From Erodium maritimum (taxonomy: Eukaryota > Streptophyta > Magnoliopsida > Geraniales > Geraniaceae): a DNA stretch of 64,000 nucleotides. The notes beneath the pieces were generated by a model, which made no database searches, was not told the DNA's origin, and was given only the letters and a program-made list of their open reading frames with translations. Position 1 is the stretch's first letter. Each line of letters starts with the position of its first letter. The DNA lies in assembly GCA_963921825.1 (NCBI GenBank), contig OY997595.1:15369228-15433227 (forward strand), in the 5' to 3' direction. The translations under genes were made by a program, and so were the position numbers. Shown here in pieces: positions 33,089 to 43,995 of the stretch.

Positions 33089-36000
33089 TGTAAAGTCCCG
33101 AAAATTTAATTGTCTTTACGGGTTTTAATTGACGGGATTGGGAAGCGGTTCGAAAAGTCAAAAAAAAAAAAAAAAAAATTCAGAAGGCTGGACCGGGCGG
33201 GCCAGACCCGGCCCAAGCTGCAGACCCGGATAGCCCGGCCCACTTACCAGGCCTGCCTGTTTAAGGGCAATTTTAGGGTCAAACCCTAAAATTCCCTTCC
33301 TCTCTCTCGCTACTCAGCCGCAGCCACCCTCCCCCACTCCTTCCTCTTCGTCGTCTCCGACCCCTCCTTCCGATCCGGTCTCCGGCGACCTCCCACGTCC
33401 GGCCAGCTCCTCCCACTCCTCGTCTCCTCTTCCCCGTCTCTCCCTCCCGAGCTACCGGAGCCACCGCCGCCCTCGTCCTCTCCTTCCTCCTCCGTCGCCG
33501 GCCGCCACCGGCCGTCCCCGACCCTCACCTCCGTCCTCCTCACCTCCTCCGCCCAACCACGCCAGCGCCGACCGAGCCCGAGCTCGCCGTCCGACCCTCC
33601 TCCCTCACCAGATCCGTCCAACCACGCCGCCGTCAATCCGCCGTCCCCGAGCTCCCCACGCCGTCTTCCTCAGCCGTGCTCGACTCCGGCGCGTTCGACA
33701 GATCCGGGACGAAGCCTCCATGGCCGTCCGGATCTGAGCCGAGAAGAGTCCAGCCGTGCACCGCCGTACCCGTCGTCGTGCACCGCCGTGCGCCGCCGCC
33801 GCCCTTGCCGTCCCTTCTCTACGGTTAGGCCCCGGCCGACGCCGCCTCGCCGGCGGCCGACCGGTTCGAAACCGAACCTCTATTTTTTTTTCCCGTCTTC
33901 GAACTATTGTAAATCGGGATTTGTTGTAACAAACAAAGAAAGTGAAATAAAACCTTTTCGATTTAGTTTGGATCTGTTTAGTGTTAAAATTGTTAATGAA
34001 ATCGTTTAATATTTGATTAAACCCGCTAATGGAATTGATTAATATTTGGAACGGTTTTTGAATCGAAAAGGGAACAATTAAATCAGATTGGAGTAAAAGA
34101 TGGATTTTGGATCTGCTTCGGTTGAATCGAAATCATTGTTTTGGAAAGAAAAGGTTGTAAACGAAAATCGATTTAAGAAAAAGGGGATTTAAAATAAAAA
34201 GGACTTAAAATCAAGTCGGTTTTAAAAAACGGTTTTAAATCGAGGAATTTTGTGAATCTAAGCTGTAAACGGGATTTAGGGACGGTTGTTCAAAAACCGA
34301 ACCAAATTCATCTTGGGCTCAAAGATCGGAACAGAATCAGATTTGAAATAAAAAGGGAATTCGTTTTAAAATAAAAACCGTTCTATTTTGAATAAAGGGT
34401 TATTAATCGGATGTAGGAACGACTCTGGAACTCTGGGTAAAATGAACTGCTATTTGGATTTAAAAGGGAACAAAAGCGGACCGCTGAATCGGACCTCGGG
34501 ATTCGTGCATTGGGACCGTGCCTCGCATGCACCGGTTTCGGTGCTCGGTACTCAAACCCGATTCACCGTGACCCCGCTTTTATCCTGCTCGAGTTTAAAG
34601 GACAACTGTCGTTTTTAGACGGATTTAATCGTGACCTTTAGATTAACCTGGGAACCGCCTCTAATTTATGGCTTTCGTGTTATCCTTAGCGTCTGACTTC
34701 GATCGAAGTGAAGCCCGGAGGTAGCGAGCCAGAACGTCAGCAGCTAGGAAGCGTAGCGGTTGCTTTTCAGTTGAGGTAGGGAAAAGTAGCCGGATCTCGG
34801 CCCTGATTAGGGAAAGTTAATAGTAGAATTGCATGTGACACCGGGGTGTCGTGGGTTGAGTAGATTTATTTAATTATTAGAAATGCATGATACGGGATTG
34901 TAGCGTTTATGAGAAAAGCATGTGACACTTAGTAGTGTCGTAGGAGCAGAGAACTTAGCGTTAATTGAATTACTGGAGGCATATGACCATGCCCGGAGGT
35001 TGATTGTTTATTTTGGTGTCTTGGGCGGCCTTGAGAGCCCGTGTTTTATTATCGAGTTTTGGGTGGCCTTGAGAGCCCGTATTATTATTGTCGAGTCTGG
35101 GGTGGCCATAAGAGCCGTGTTATTATTCGTGTTTGGGTGGCCATGAGAGCCCGTACTTTACTGTTGGCGTTTTAGCTGGCTTACGAGTTAGAGTCTCGGT
35201 AAGTTGCAAGCGTGTTTTATGGCTGGTGTCTTGGGAGGCCGTGAGTGCCCGTGGGGCTGTTGAGTCCGAGTTTTACTGTTAGTGTCTTGGTGGCCATGAG
35301 TGCCTATGAGTGTTGAACCTGTGTTGTCATTGGTTGTGAACTTGTTTGTGATTGTGTTTGTGGTTACCGGAGGTTGGGGGCCCGCTTCCTGAAACGGGGG
35401 TCCACGAGCACACGCGTCTGCATGTTCAGACGGGGTAGGGGGCCCGCCCGCCAACAAAGGGGTCCTGGCCGCGCGTGTGTGGTTTGGGTTTGTGAGCGTA
35501 CCTTGGCTGGCTTATGGGTTATAGTCCCAGTAAGTTGCAGCATTTTCCGGCTGGCTTATGGGTTAGAGTCCCAGTAAGTTGCAGTATTTTCCGACTGGCT
35601 TATGGGTTAGAGTCCCGGTAAGTTGCAGCATTCTTGGGTTGGCCTGACCGGGTTAGAGTCCCGGGAGGGCGTTCTTGGCAGCTGGTTTGCGATCCTTTGC
35701 GATCTTGTTTGGTATTGCGTGGTTGTCAGTCGTGTCTTTGGAGGAGGTCGGCAATCGTAGTGTGAGGTCTACATCACGTGTCCGAATGTTGAGTCAGTTG
35801 AGGAAGGTACTGGTCGTGTGTGTGTCTTTTGGGTCGTGGTTGGTGTCACCGGCTTTGTCTGCTAAGTATGCCGTAGTCAGTCTGTTATTCGTGGTGGTGA
35901 GCGAACGCTCACCCCTAGCTGCTTTTCCTACAGGTACCGTTCGTGGGACGGACTAGGTGAGCTCTCGAAGCTTGTGGAGCTAGGAGCGGAGTCCGGGTTT

Positions 36001-36188
36001 TGTCTTTTTAGTCTAGCGACGGATACCTCGCCTTTTGTCCGCTTGTGGGACGTTTTTGTTGATTTGTAATTATCCTTTGTTGAACTAAATTGTTATTGTA
36101 AATTGTTTTAATGGAAATGTTTGCAAAGTGTTTTCTTATTCTAAACGTTCGCGTCCCGAGTTCGGTTTACTGAAATCGGGGCGTGACA
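33089..36188 (+). repeat. 3' LTR of the TR-GAG element
   Basis: 3100 bp. Compared with the 5' LTR I see a poly(A) tract longer by four bases (near 33160) and one substitution, A at 27304 against G at 33259; the long frames in both copies translate identically. Confidence 0.95.
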
Positions 36189-36193
36189 AGCAC

Positions 36194-36725
36194 CCTCGCC
36201 TCAAACATTGAGGAGTTCATGGTCCTGTGGGGGGTCGGCCTGCAACATCGCCCCGATGTACGTATGGTGGAAATGGTCCTACCAAGTTCTGGTACAGTAC
36301 TCTTCTACTATCTCGGAGACTGGCACTCTCGCGTTTTTTGAGCACTACATTATCATTCCATGGAGGAGGACACACGTTGACAACATGTGAGAGTATACAG
36401 TCCGCCTAGACGCTAATCCGGAAATGGGTTGGCTCTATCTTAGTTTCTCATTTGGATCCGTTGTATCGATTTCTTCGGACGTTACTGCAGTATCCCCTTC
36501 CAAACATTAATGGAACACTTCGATCACCTGAGCATTTTATTCAGTTGTTAGATTATTTTCCTATTGGATATCATGATGTTTGGAGCTTTATTCTAATACT
36601 TTTAATTTTGAATTGTCTTGTGTCTACTTTGAGTTGGACTTATTTCATATTTTAATATATGGTTTTGATTTAAAAAGGAGATAATCATATAAAAAAATGT
36701 GAAATATATATTTTGTAATTTGAAA
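36194..36725 (+). other. Continuation of the interrupted LINE region, no motif seen
   Basis: Separated from 27130 by the TR-GAG insertion. Frames at 36227-36409 and 36452-36655 show no domain I know. It becomes AT-rich after 36600. Confidence 0.35.
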
Positions 36726-36739
36726 CTCTCCTCTTTGAT

Positions 36740-37422
36740 TTTTTTGAACGAAAGGTGCATTTTTATTACTCTGAAATTGAATACATTATCGGGCCTCGGG
36801 GAACAGGCTCCCCGACCAACAGAAGGTCAGTACAAGTGAACAATAGTTCACTGATCCTCGTAATATCATAACCGTCACAGACGGTATTTTAACGTCCTTT
36901 GGGCAATAAGATCCTTTGAATATCAGAATTGTCACAGACGATATGTTGACGCCCCTTGGGCACTAAAAGAAGATGGTACCGAAGATCCTGCGGGACCTCG
37001 ATGGTAATGTGATGCCTCTTAGGCAAAGAGAGAAGACGGTGAAGAGGAACGTCGTACCGGAGATCCTGAGGGGCCTCAACAGTAATGGTGATGGTTGGAG
37101 GCAAAGCATCGCCTAGAGACCCCTCCCAAGGCCAGTCCCTAGAGTAATGGATTTCTATCGTCATTGACCCTACAAAGATGAAGTCAGAAAAAATAACAAA
37201 GACCCACCCGGTTAGCCAGATCCATAATCGAGAGAAGGGTCGAGGAAAAAGCGGTGGTGGAGGCTAGAGGAGGCGATTTTAGGGACGACAGTGACGCCTT
37301 CAGAGGCGGCGACGACGGCGGAGGCCAGGGAGAAGGACGCGCCGGTGGCTGAAGCGACAACAGGGGCTGATCGGGAGAGATAACCCGATACCTCGGAGGC
37401 CTAGGTGAAGGCGCAACCCTAG
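36740..37422 (-). mobile_element. Short non-LTR retroposon (minus)
   Basis: The perfect 14-bp duplication CTCTCCTCTTTGAT lies at 36726-36739 and 37423-37436, with the tail (T run on the plus strand) at 36740-36745. The sense strand begins AGGGTTGCGCC, is CT- and GC-rich for 200 bases, holds a 91-codon frame (minus 36889-37164) made of repeats with PQDLRY and LPKR/VPKGR, and ends CAGAGTAATAAAAATGC. The size suits a SINE-like or non-autonomous LINE element. Confidence 0.85.
36890..37110 (-). repeat. Degenerate internal repeats in the retroposon
   Basis: Three to four copies of about 66 bp. They are visible as CCTCAGGATCTCCGGTACGA, CCCGCAGGATCTTCGGTACC and CCCAAGGGGCGTCAAC or CCCAAAGGACGTTAAA blocks on the minus strand. 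Confidence 0.6.
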
Positions 37423-37436
37423 CTCTCCTCTTTGAT

Positions 37437-38290
37437 AATTATATAAAATATACATTGAACTTGTTTATTTTTTGCATTTTATATTCAAAAAGTTAAAATG
37501 ACAATTATGTCTTTGAAATATTAAACTTAAAACGATAATTAAAGAACAAATATTACAATTTTTTATTTTTTAAATTTCTATCTATGTACCTTGTAAAAAA
37601 TAAGATGTTTTTATCCTTTAATTATCATTTTTTTAATTTCAAGGATAAAAGCATTACACTAAAATAAAGTTGTAAAAAATAGAACAAAAACATAAGTTCA
37701 ATAGATAACTCAAGATATTTTTTAAATTATTATTCTAATGATTAAAAAAACATTAGCATAAGTGCAAGATATAATCATGTTAAAGTAAAGTTGAAATTGT
37801 GATGGTATGATATATGGGTAGGGCATCAAGTCCAAGAGATTTGAAACCCGTATCTTTTGCTTTGTGCGGAAGTAGTCCATCCATGATCCATCATCACACA
37901 TAACTTGAGTATCAAGTTGATATCACATCTGCTCTTTAATTTCTGGCTGTTGAATTTTAGAGTCTTGTATTGCGAAATGAAACGGCTAAACACATAGTCA
38001 GCCCCCTCTTGTGATGCAGCATACAGTCAACGGAACCAATTGTTCACTGTGGTGCCAAGTGTAGGCCAGCAACGATCATTTGACCATTTCTCGTCCAGTC
38101 TTTGTAATAATAAACTTATTATTATATTCCTTACATTTATACTTAATTTTAAATTTCTTTGAATTAAATGAGTTATTATTTAATGAGATATATCCCGATG
38201 AATGAAGGAATAAACTAGAATCGACAAAAAAAAAACAGGATGAAATTGGATAGAGTGCTTGCTCCCGGCGAGCAAGAGAGTAACGTCTCA
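37437..38290. other. AT-rich intergenic DNA
   Basis: No gene or clear repeat seen; long A/T runs between 37480 and 37780. Confidence 0.35.
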
Positions 38291-40210
38291 AGAATAGATG
38301 TTATGGTTTCTGTGTAAGCCCTAACTTCAACCGTCGCCATCATTCTTTCATTCTCTTCCAACGACAACTATGTCTTTTAAGCACAGTTGTCGTCGTGGCG
38401 TCTTCCACTTCCCTCCTTTTCCTCTTCCTCCCTTCTTCCTCACCTTTTTCTTCCCTTCCTCCTTTGTTTGCTGCTTCTATGTTTCTCTTCCCTTTTAGTT
38501 TCGTGTTGTTGACCTCACGCCTCTTTTTTTCCGGTGAGTAGGTCGTGTCCAGTTGTGTAGGCGTCCTCGTCAGTGCTTTCGAACATGTTGCTATTGAGCC
38601 GCAGACCTGAAATGTTTGTCCAGATCTGTTCGTCTTAGTTCCGACCTGGAGCTCGGGTTCGTGTTTGAAGCCTCTTTCGTTGAAGCCGATGAAGCCTCAT
38701 TAGTCCCTGTCTTCGGCTCTGCTCTACTTGTACTACTAAAGCATCATTGGAGCTCAGGCGACTCACTTACCTTGTTAGAGTTCCTCTGCATGTACAACTT
38801 TGTCATCTTCTGACTTGGAGGTATAGTAGCTTGGATGTTGCCAAAACCGGGAGTGATAGCCACCTCGTCCGCTCTTCGTGGTTTGCTGCCTCAACTTTGT
38901 CCATCCGTGGTGGATCGTTTGGGTGGGTTCAGTGGTGAGCCTTCGTGGCTGCTACTTTGTGGTGCTTTACAGACTGTGCGTGGTCGTTTTCCGTTCGGCG
39001 TGGTGTCTCTCTTCCCGTTCTCTACGCCAAAGCCGTGGTTATCAGTTCGGTAGAGGTTCGTCGGTTTGCTCGTCGGATAGTGGGTTTGCAGGCTCGGTCT
39101 CCCTCTCTCTCAACCGGGTTGAGATCGAGGTTGGGTTTGTTATGTGCTCGATTAAGGTTCGTTTTTTGCCTCTATTATCTGTTTTTGCTGTGTCGCCTTC
39201 AAATCTGACCTTTGTGGTGGTTGTTTTGGTCATCGCTGCTTTCGTCAGGAGTGATTGTTGTGGTGACAACAATCACAAGGAGTTTAGTCTGGTTATGGTG
39301 CTGGATTACGGAGTACCCGACTCTATTGTATATTTGCTCACAATGGTGGTCATAGTGAAGCCTCTCTCGTTTCATCGGAGGTGACTTTTTTCAGATCCTG
39401 TTGTGGGACATATTTCTACATCCCCCTAGGTATTGATCGTCGTGGATGTGGTTTAGTTGCATCTGCTGATTCGTTTGATTACCAGGCATTCCGTTTCAGA
39501 TCTGGTCGTGGTATGCTTTTCTCCATTCATCCAGGTATTGATCGTCGTGGATTCGGTGGTTCATCGTGGTGATGGTACTGGTATGCCATATCATCTGTTA
39601 TAGTTAAGTGTCCCCCTCATCGTACTTTTATCATTATCTGTTGGGTATACTTCTGCTTTCTTCCATTTTGATGGTTAGGGCTCATCGGTTTAGGGTGTTG
39701 GCCCTCGACTAGTAGTTTGGCTTTAGTGTCGTTTAGTTGTATTCCCATAGTTTCGATTTTAGTATAGTATGTTCTGGTGGGTATTTCACTTTTGATCTGT
39801 CTCTATCGTTTGTGGTGTTGGCCGCCGACTAACAAGTATCCGCCTTCTAGTCTATGTGACAGATTGATGGTACTGATGAGACATGATGTTCTACTTTCTA
39901 TGGAAACCAGTTGGTTTATGTCAGTATCATGAGATCATAAGCGAGGGGCTATACTGGAGGATTGGAAGCCTGACCCGTAAGGGCCCCCTATACCATGTCA
40001 TGTGATCCTTCCTCGCACTGCGCGCGTCTCCCAAACACCTAGTGATCCTGACTGACGGATCCACAAATTTCTAGACTATGATGGGTGGGCTCAAGTCGAG
40101 CCATATATGATTTTTTGGTCAAGTTTATGTAGTCGTTTTTAATCTTATTGTATGCCTTTTAATTCCTTGTTTTCTCTTCTAGTTTGGTTTAGTCGTTTCC
40201 TGTTAAATCG
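38291..40210 (+). mobile_element. Possible plus-strand retroposon
   Basis: A CT-rich start (38320-38540) is followed by a mixed body and an AT-rich end with GTAGCTCAAAAAA at about 40220-40232. A block with AGGTATTGATCGTCGTGGAT occurs twice (39430 and 39534). No target duplication or protein recognised, so the call rests on overall layout. Confidence 0.3.
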
Positions 40211-40545
40211 AAGTGCTTGGTAGCTCAAAAAACCCGACTATCTCTCGAGTTTCATTAGAGGATTATATGTAGTTGGTCTTCGAGTATACTACTCTATCCT
40301 TATTTCTCGCTCTGTTTAATGGTTCTTAGAGAACCTTCAACGGTCGTTGGAGGGCCGTGTTAGTCGTCCCGTCGCATGCCCTACCACGGCTAGCCGCCTC
40401 AAGAGTCATGGTTTGGCACGTTGACGTAGCCTGTCACCTCAAGTCGTTACCACGACATGACAAGTCATCGCTTGCCCAGCGGTTAGTCGGTGGGCCGATC
40501 CTACGCCGGCACATGGCAGCTGAACTTAAAAAAATTATTTTTCTC

Positions 40546-40553
40546 TATAAATA
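40546..40553 (+). promoter_or_regulatory. TATA box of the Harbinger transposase gene
   Basis: CTCTATAAATAC about 100 bp before the transposase ATG, followed by a pyrimidine-rich leader. Confidence 0.5.
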
Positions 40554-40648
40554 CAATTTGACCCCAACCTCTTTCTTCACATCCCTTCTCTTCTACACCT
40601 CTTACTTCATATCTTATTCTCTTCAAACCTCGTTACTCATATTTTTCG

Positions 40649-41966
40649 ATGGATAATTTTTCAACGGTGGCGGAATTGCAACAAACGACTCCCAAGAAAT
40701 AGAGCAAGTAATGGCAATGATGGCTGCGGTAACGGCAAAACGAATTCACGACCGGCTTCTCTCAACTATACATCCAAGGGAAGAAGATGAGGGTTCAACC
40801 TCGTCGACGCCACAAAAGAAGAGAGTGATAGAGTGCAATTCAGGTGAAGCTCACGACTGCTTGGTTGCTGACTACTTTGTACCTACTCGATGTACAACGA
40901 GCAATAATTTTGGCGACGCTTCCTGATGTCAAGGAAATTGTTCCTACAAATCATGAATGCATTGAGTGAGCAGTACGCATACTTTCGTCAACAAATTGAT
41001 GCTACAGGGAAGCACAGATTCTCTCCACACCAGAACTGCATGGCAACACTTTGTCAGCTCTGTTACGGAGGTTCCGCTGACGAGTACTTGCGAATGGCAT
41101 AGAGCACTGCTCTGGAGTGGGTCGACAAGTTCTTCTTGGGAGTAATCAATAATTTCGGGCGAACATATCTACGACGCCCGAACGAGGAAGATGTCCGCCG
41201 TTTGTTGGAAATCAACAAACCTCACGGCTTTCGAGGATGATAAGGAGACTCAAATACATGTAGTGGGATTGGAAGAACTGTCCTATAGCATGAGTTGCAC
41301 AATTCTCAAGCAAGGACCATAGGAACGTCACCATAATCATGCTAGAAGTCGTTGCATCCCAAAACCTTTGGATTTGTCACTCTTTTTTTTCTGAACATCG
41401 GGCTCCAACAACGACATCAACGTTCCCAATATGTCTACATTGTTTCACCACACAGTTTAAGGCTTCACTCCACCGGTTCAGTTTAAGGTCAACGGTAGAG
41501 AATACATAACCTCTTATTACTTGACAAATGGAATTTATCCTCCTTGTGCTACATTTGTGAAGACAATACCAACTCTACAAATGGCGAAGTAAAGGTTTTT
41601 TTTTCTAGAAAACAAGAGGCGTGTAGGAAGGATATCAAACGAGCATTTGGAGTTCTACAGGCTCGCTTTCATATCGTCACTCGTTCGAGCCGAATGTGGG
41701 ATAGGAACTCACTCGCAATCATCATGATTAGTATTATCCTGCACAACATGATTGTTGAAGATCAACGGAGGTCGTACCCAACTGATTCTTTTGCAGATAT
41801 TGGTGTCTCGGACGCAACGACCCGTAGAAGACCACCACAAACGGTGAACTTGGATAGTATCATGGGTAATAGAACAATGATCCGAGATAGGGATGTTCAT
41901 CACTGTCTCCACGATAACCTCGTCGATTACATTTGGGCTAAATTTAGAGATGACGACAACAATTAG
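40649..41966 (+). pseudogene. PIF/Harbinger transposase (Plant_tran type), decayed
   Basis: The ATG at 40649 (MDNFSTVAELQQTTPKK, then a stop) opens a region with many stops. The DDE-nuclease-like part is legible across frames: MLEVVASQNLWICHSFF (about 41340-41390), [17 protein letters not shown] (about 41518-41570), and the open frame to 41966 with KQEACRKDIKRAFGVLQARF, IILHNMIVEDQR and DNLVDYIWAKF. These are the usual blocks of plant Harbinger transposases, which cut and paste the element together with a MYB-like partner. No partner gene is seen here. Confidence 0.85.
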
Positions 41967-42165
41967 AGTAATATAATGTATTTCATATTTGGCATAAATA
42001 AAAATAGTATTTTAATATATGATGCTTTTGAAAATATGAAAAGTACAAACAATGACTTCAAACAACTATTGGTTTTTTGATAATGGAGAGGTAGTTGTAG
42101 GAGATAATGGTTTGGAGGAGAGAAAAACTCAAAATTTGCTCCTACCACTCTTCTAAACCATTACG
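41967..42165. other. AT-rich sequence between the two Harbinger remnants
   Basis: Probably the 3' UTR of remnant A. No inverted terminus matching its left end was found. Confidence 0.3.
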
Positions 42166-42168
42166 TAA

Positions 42169-43021
42169 GAGCATCTCCAACCCTAAAATGGTAAAGTTGG
42201 TGGTAAGGTTGACTATTAGAATAATAAAATGAATATTTTAGCCTAACAGTCAGCACCAACAGTCAACACCCTCCAATGCTAAAATGGTAAGGCTAACTCT
42301 TGGAATAAAATAATATTCATGAAAATTAACAAAAGAATTAATAATGAGATATTAATGAAAGTAAAAGAAAGAATGTATATATCAAGAATTATTAAAACAC
42401 CGTTTAAAATACTACGATAAATAAACAATTTCAACGAAAATAATTTAAATTGCATTGAAGTTGAAGGAGGTTTAAAATGTTGAATGAAAACAAGTTGAAC
42501 TAGAAAGCAAAATAAACTAGAGGGAAAAATAACTAAGCGTCGACAAATTCATTCCAAATGTGTTCGACGAGGTTGTCCTTCAATCGATAATGAATATGTT
42601 CATCCTGTATCATCTGGGTGTTTCGAATTATGACACGGGATGGTACGAAACTGCCTCATGTAAATGTTGGTTCGCTTGGCCCACCCTCATCTGTGGGTTC
42701 AATGAAGCCATCGTGTGTATTACGTTCTGCCTTTACTATCATATTGTGCATGATAACACATCCAATGAGAGTGTTTTCACAAAAATTGGCCACGAAGGGT
42801 AAATACCATCAACAAGATAATACGAAAGTTTGTAGTTACCATTTATTGTATATTGGACCGGTGGTTGTCGACCATTGATACCGGCTGCGAATAGTCTGAA
42901 ATGGTTCAGCACAGTTAAGTCATTGTTCGATCTCTCCATAACGAAGAACGAGTGCCAAATCCATAAGTCACGAGTGGCGACCGCCTCGAGAACCACTATT
43001 GGTCCATTCATGTGGTCCATT
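42169..43021 (-). mobile_element. PIF/Harbinger transposon remnant B, interrupted by element 3
   Basis: GAGCATCTCCAACC after TAA at 42166-42168 is a typical Harbinger/Tourist terminus and target. The transposase remnant reads towards it on the minus strand. The other half of the element must lie beyond the gypsy nest, outside the window. Confidence 0.65.
42533..43020 (-). pseudogene. PIF/Harbinger transposase C-terminal half
   Basis: From the right edge the frame reads GPIVVLEAVATRDLWIWHSF, NNDLTVLNHF and YYLVDGIYPSWPIFVKTL, the conserved DDE-domain blocks. It then jumps over the middle of the domain to MIVKAERNTHDGFIEP and, after a frame change, ends DNLVEHIWNEFVDA-stop at 42533. The missing middle (the QE..RKDVERAFG block) shows an internal deletion. 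It is more similar to the family consensus than remnant A. The N-terminus was cut off by the gypsy element starting at 43022. Confidence 0.85.
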
Positions 43022-43599
43022 TGTCACGCCCCAAATCCGGTTTTGAACGAACTCGAGACGTGAACTAAAATAAAATAAAATAAAAACAAAAATAAGAGTA
43101 AATTTGATAACATAAAATTCCGAGTAGTTCATGATCAAAATCCGATACCACGAGTCTAACGCTCCAATTCAGACAAATAAAGACACAATTTAGTTCATAA
43201 ATAGAAAGTACGTCGCTACTAAAATATAAACCCCCAGACTCTCGATGAGCTACCGATCTCTGAGACGTCCTCTACACCGATTCACCATCGAAATCTGTAA
43301 AACAGTAAAAACGGAGGAGGTGAGCTTTCGCTCAGTAGGAAAAAGTAGTAACGGGAATGGACTTCCGCTCCGTCACCATAATTACTAAGTCAAGAATATA
43401 AACTCATAACAGACAACCCGAAAAGAAAACCAACAGGAACCCAACATTATCGACCAAAGAACCAAGCTAAGAAAACATATGAACAACAAAATATTATACT
43501 ACGACGTCCACTGTGAACATCACTCAAATCCAACATGACACGAACATAAGACAAGTACACCGGGATACTCCGATCCACACTCGCAACTCAACATATCGT

Positions 43600-43995
43600 A
43601 CTAGAACACCTCCTCGGTCTAGATATCTTCCCGGAATCCAACATCGGGGTGAAACAAATACATTAGACCGGAATACACCCTCGGTCTAGATGTCTTCCCG
43701 GACACACAGCATCGGGATGAAACAATATACATCATACCGGAATACCCATCGGCCTAGATGTCTTCCCGGAAACGCACATCAGGGTAACAAACAATACATC
43801 ATACCAAAAACGTACTATCGGCCTAGATGTCTTACCGGAAACGCACCTCGGGGTAAGCAAACAATACATCATACCAGAAACGCACTATCGGCCTAGATGT
43901 CTTCTCGGAAACGCACCTCGGGGTAAGCAAACAATACATCATGCCGGAAACGCACATCGGCCTAAATGTCTTCCCGGAAACACACATCGGGGTAA
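43600..43995. repeat. Tandem array of about 60 bp in LTR 3
   Basis: Six or so copies built on CGGCCTAGATGTCTTCCCGG, AAACGCAC.TCGGGGTAA and AACAATACATCATACC. It lies in the part of the LTR downstream of the promoter in the sense direction. Confidence 0.85.

Larger units (their letters stand above)
27138..36188 (+). mobile_element. Complete gag-only gypsy retrotransposon (TR-GAG type)
   Basis: A whole 9.05-kb element: 5-bp target duplication AGCAC (27133-27137 and 36189-36193), two LTRs of 3096 and 3100 bp starting TGTAAAG and ending GCGTGACA, an initiator-tRNA-Met primer site, one intact gag gene and a polypurine tract. The 2855-bp interior has no protease, reverse transcriptase or integrase, so the element must use enzymes supplied by another gypsy element. 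The polypurine tract and LTR start match Tekay/Del-like chromoviruses. The near-identity of the LTRs and the open gag show a recent insertion. Confidence 0.95.
40329..41966 (+). mobile_element. PIF/Harbinger transposon remnant A
   Basis: Starts after TTA (40326-40328, the 3-bp target type of this superfamily) with GAGAACCTTCAACGG, a diverged Harbinger-like terminus. Contains a transposase remnant with its own TATA box. The right terminal repeat was not found. Confidence 0.5.

Noticed and set aside
38878..39384. 168-codon plus-strand frame as a gene
   Set aside because: Rich in Val, Ser and Leu, overlapped by several frames, no domain, and inside a retroposon-like block.
43600..43995. CRISPR-like array
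   Set aside because: Units repeat along their whole length without unique spacers, inside an LTR of a plant genome; it is a minisatellite.
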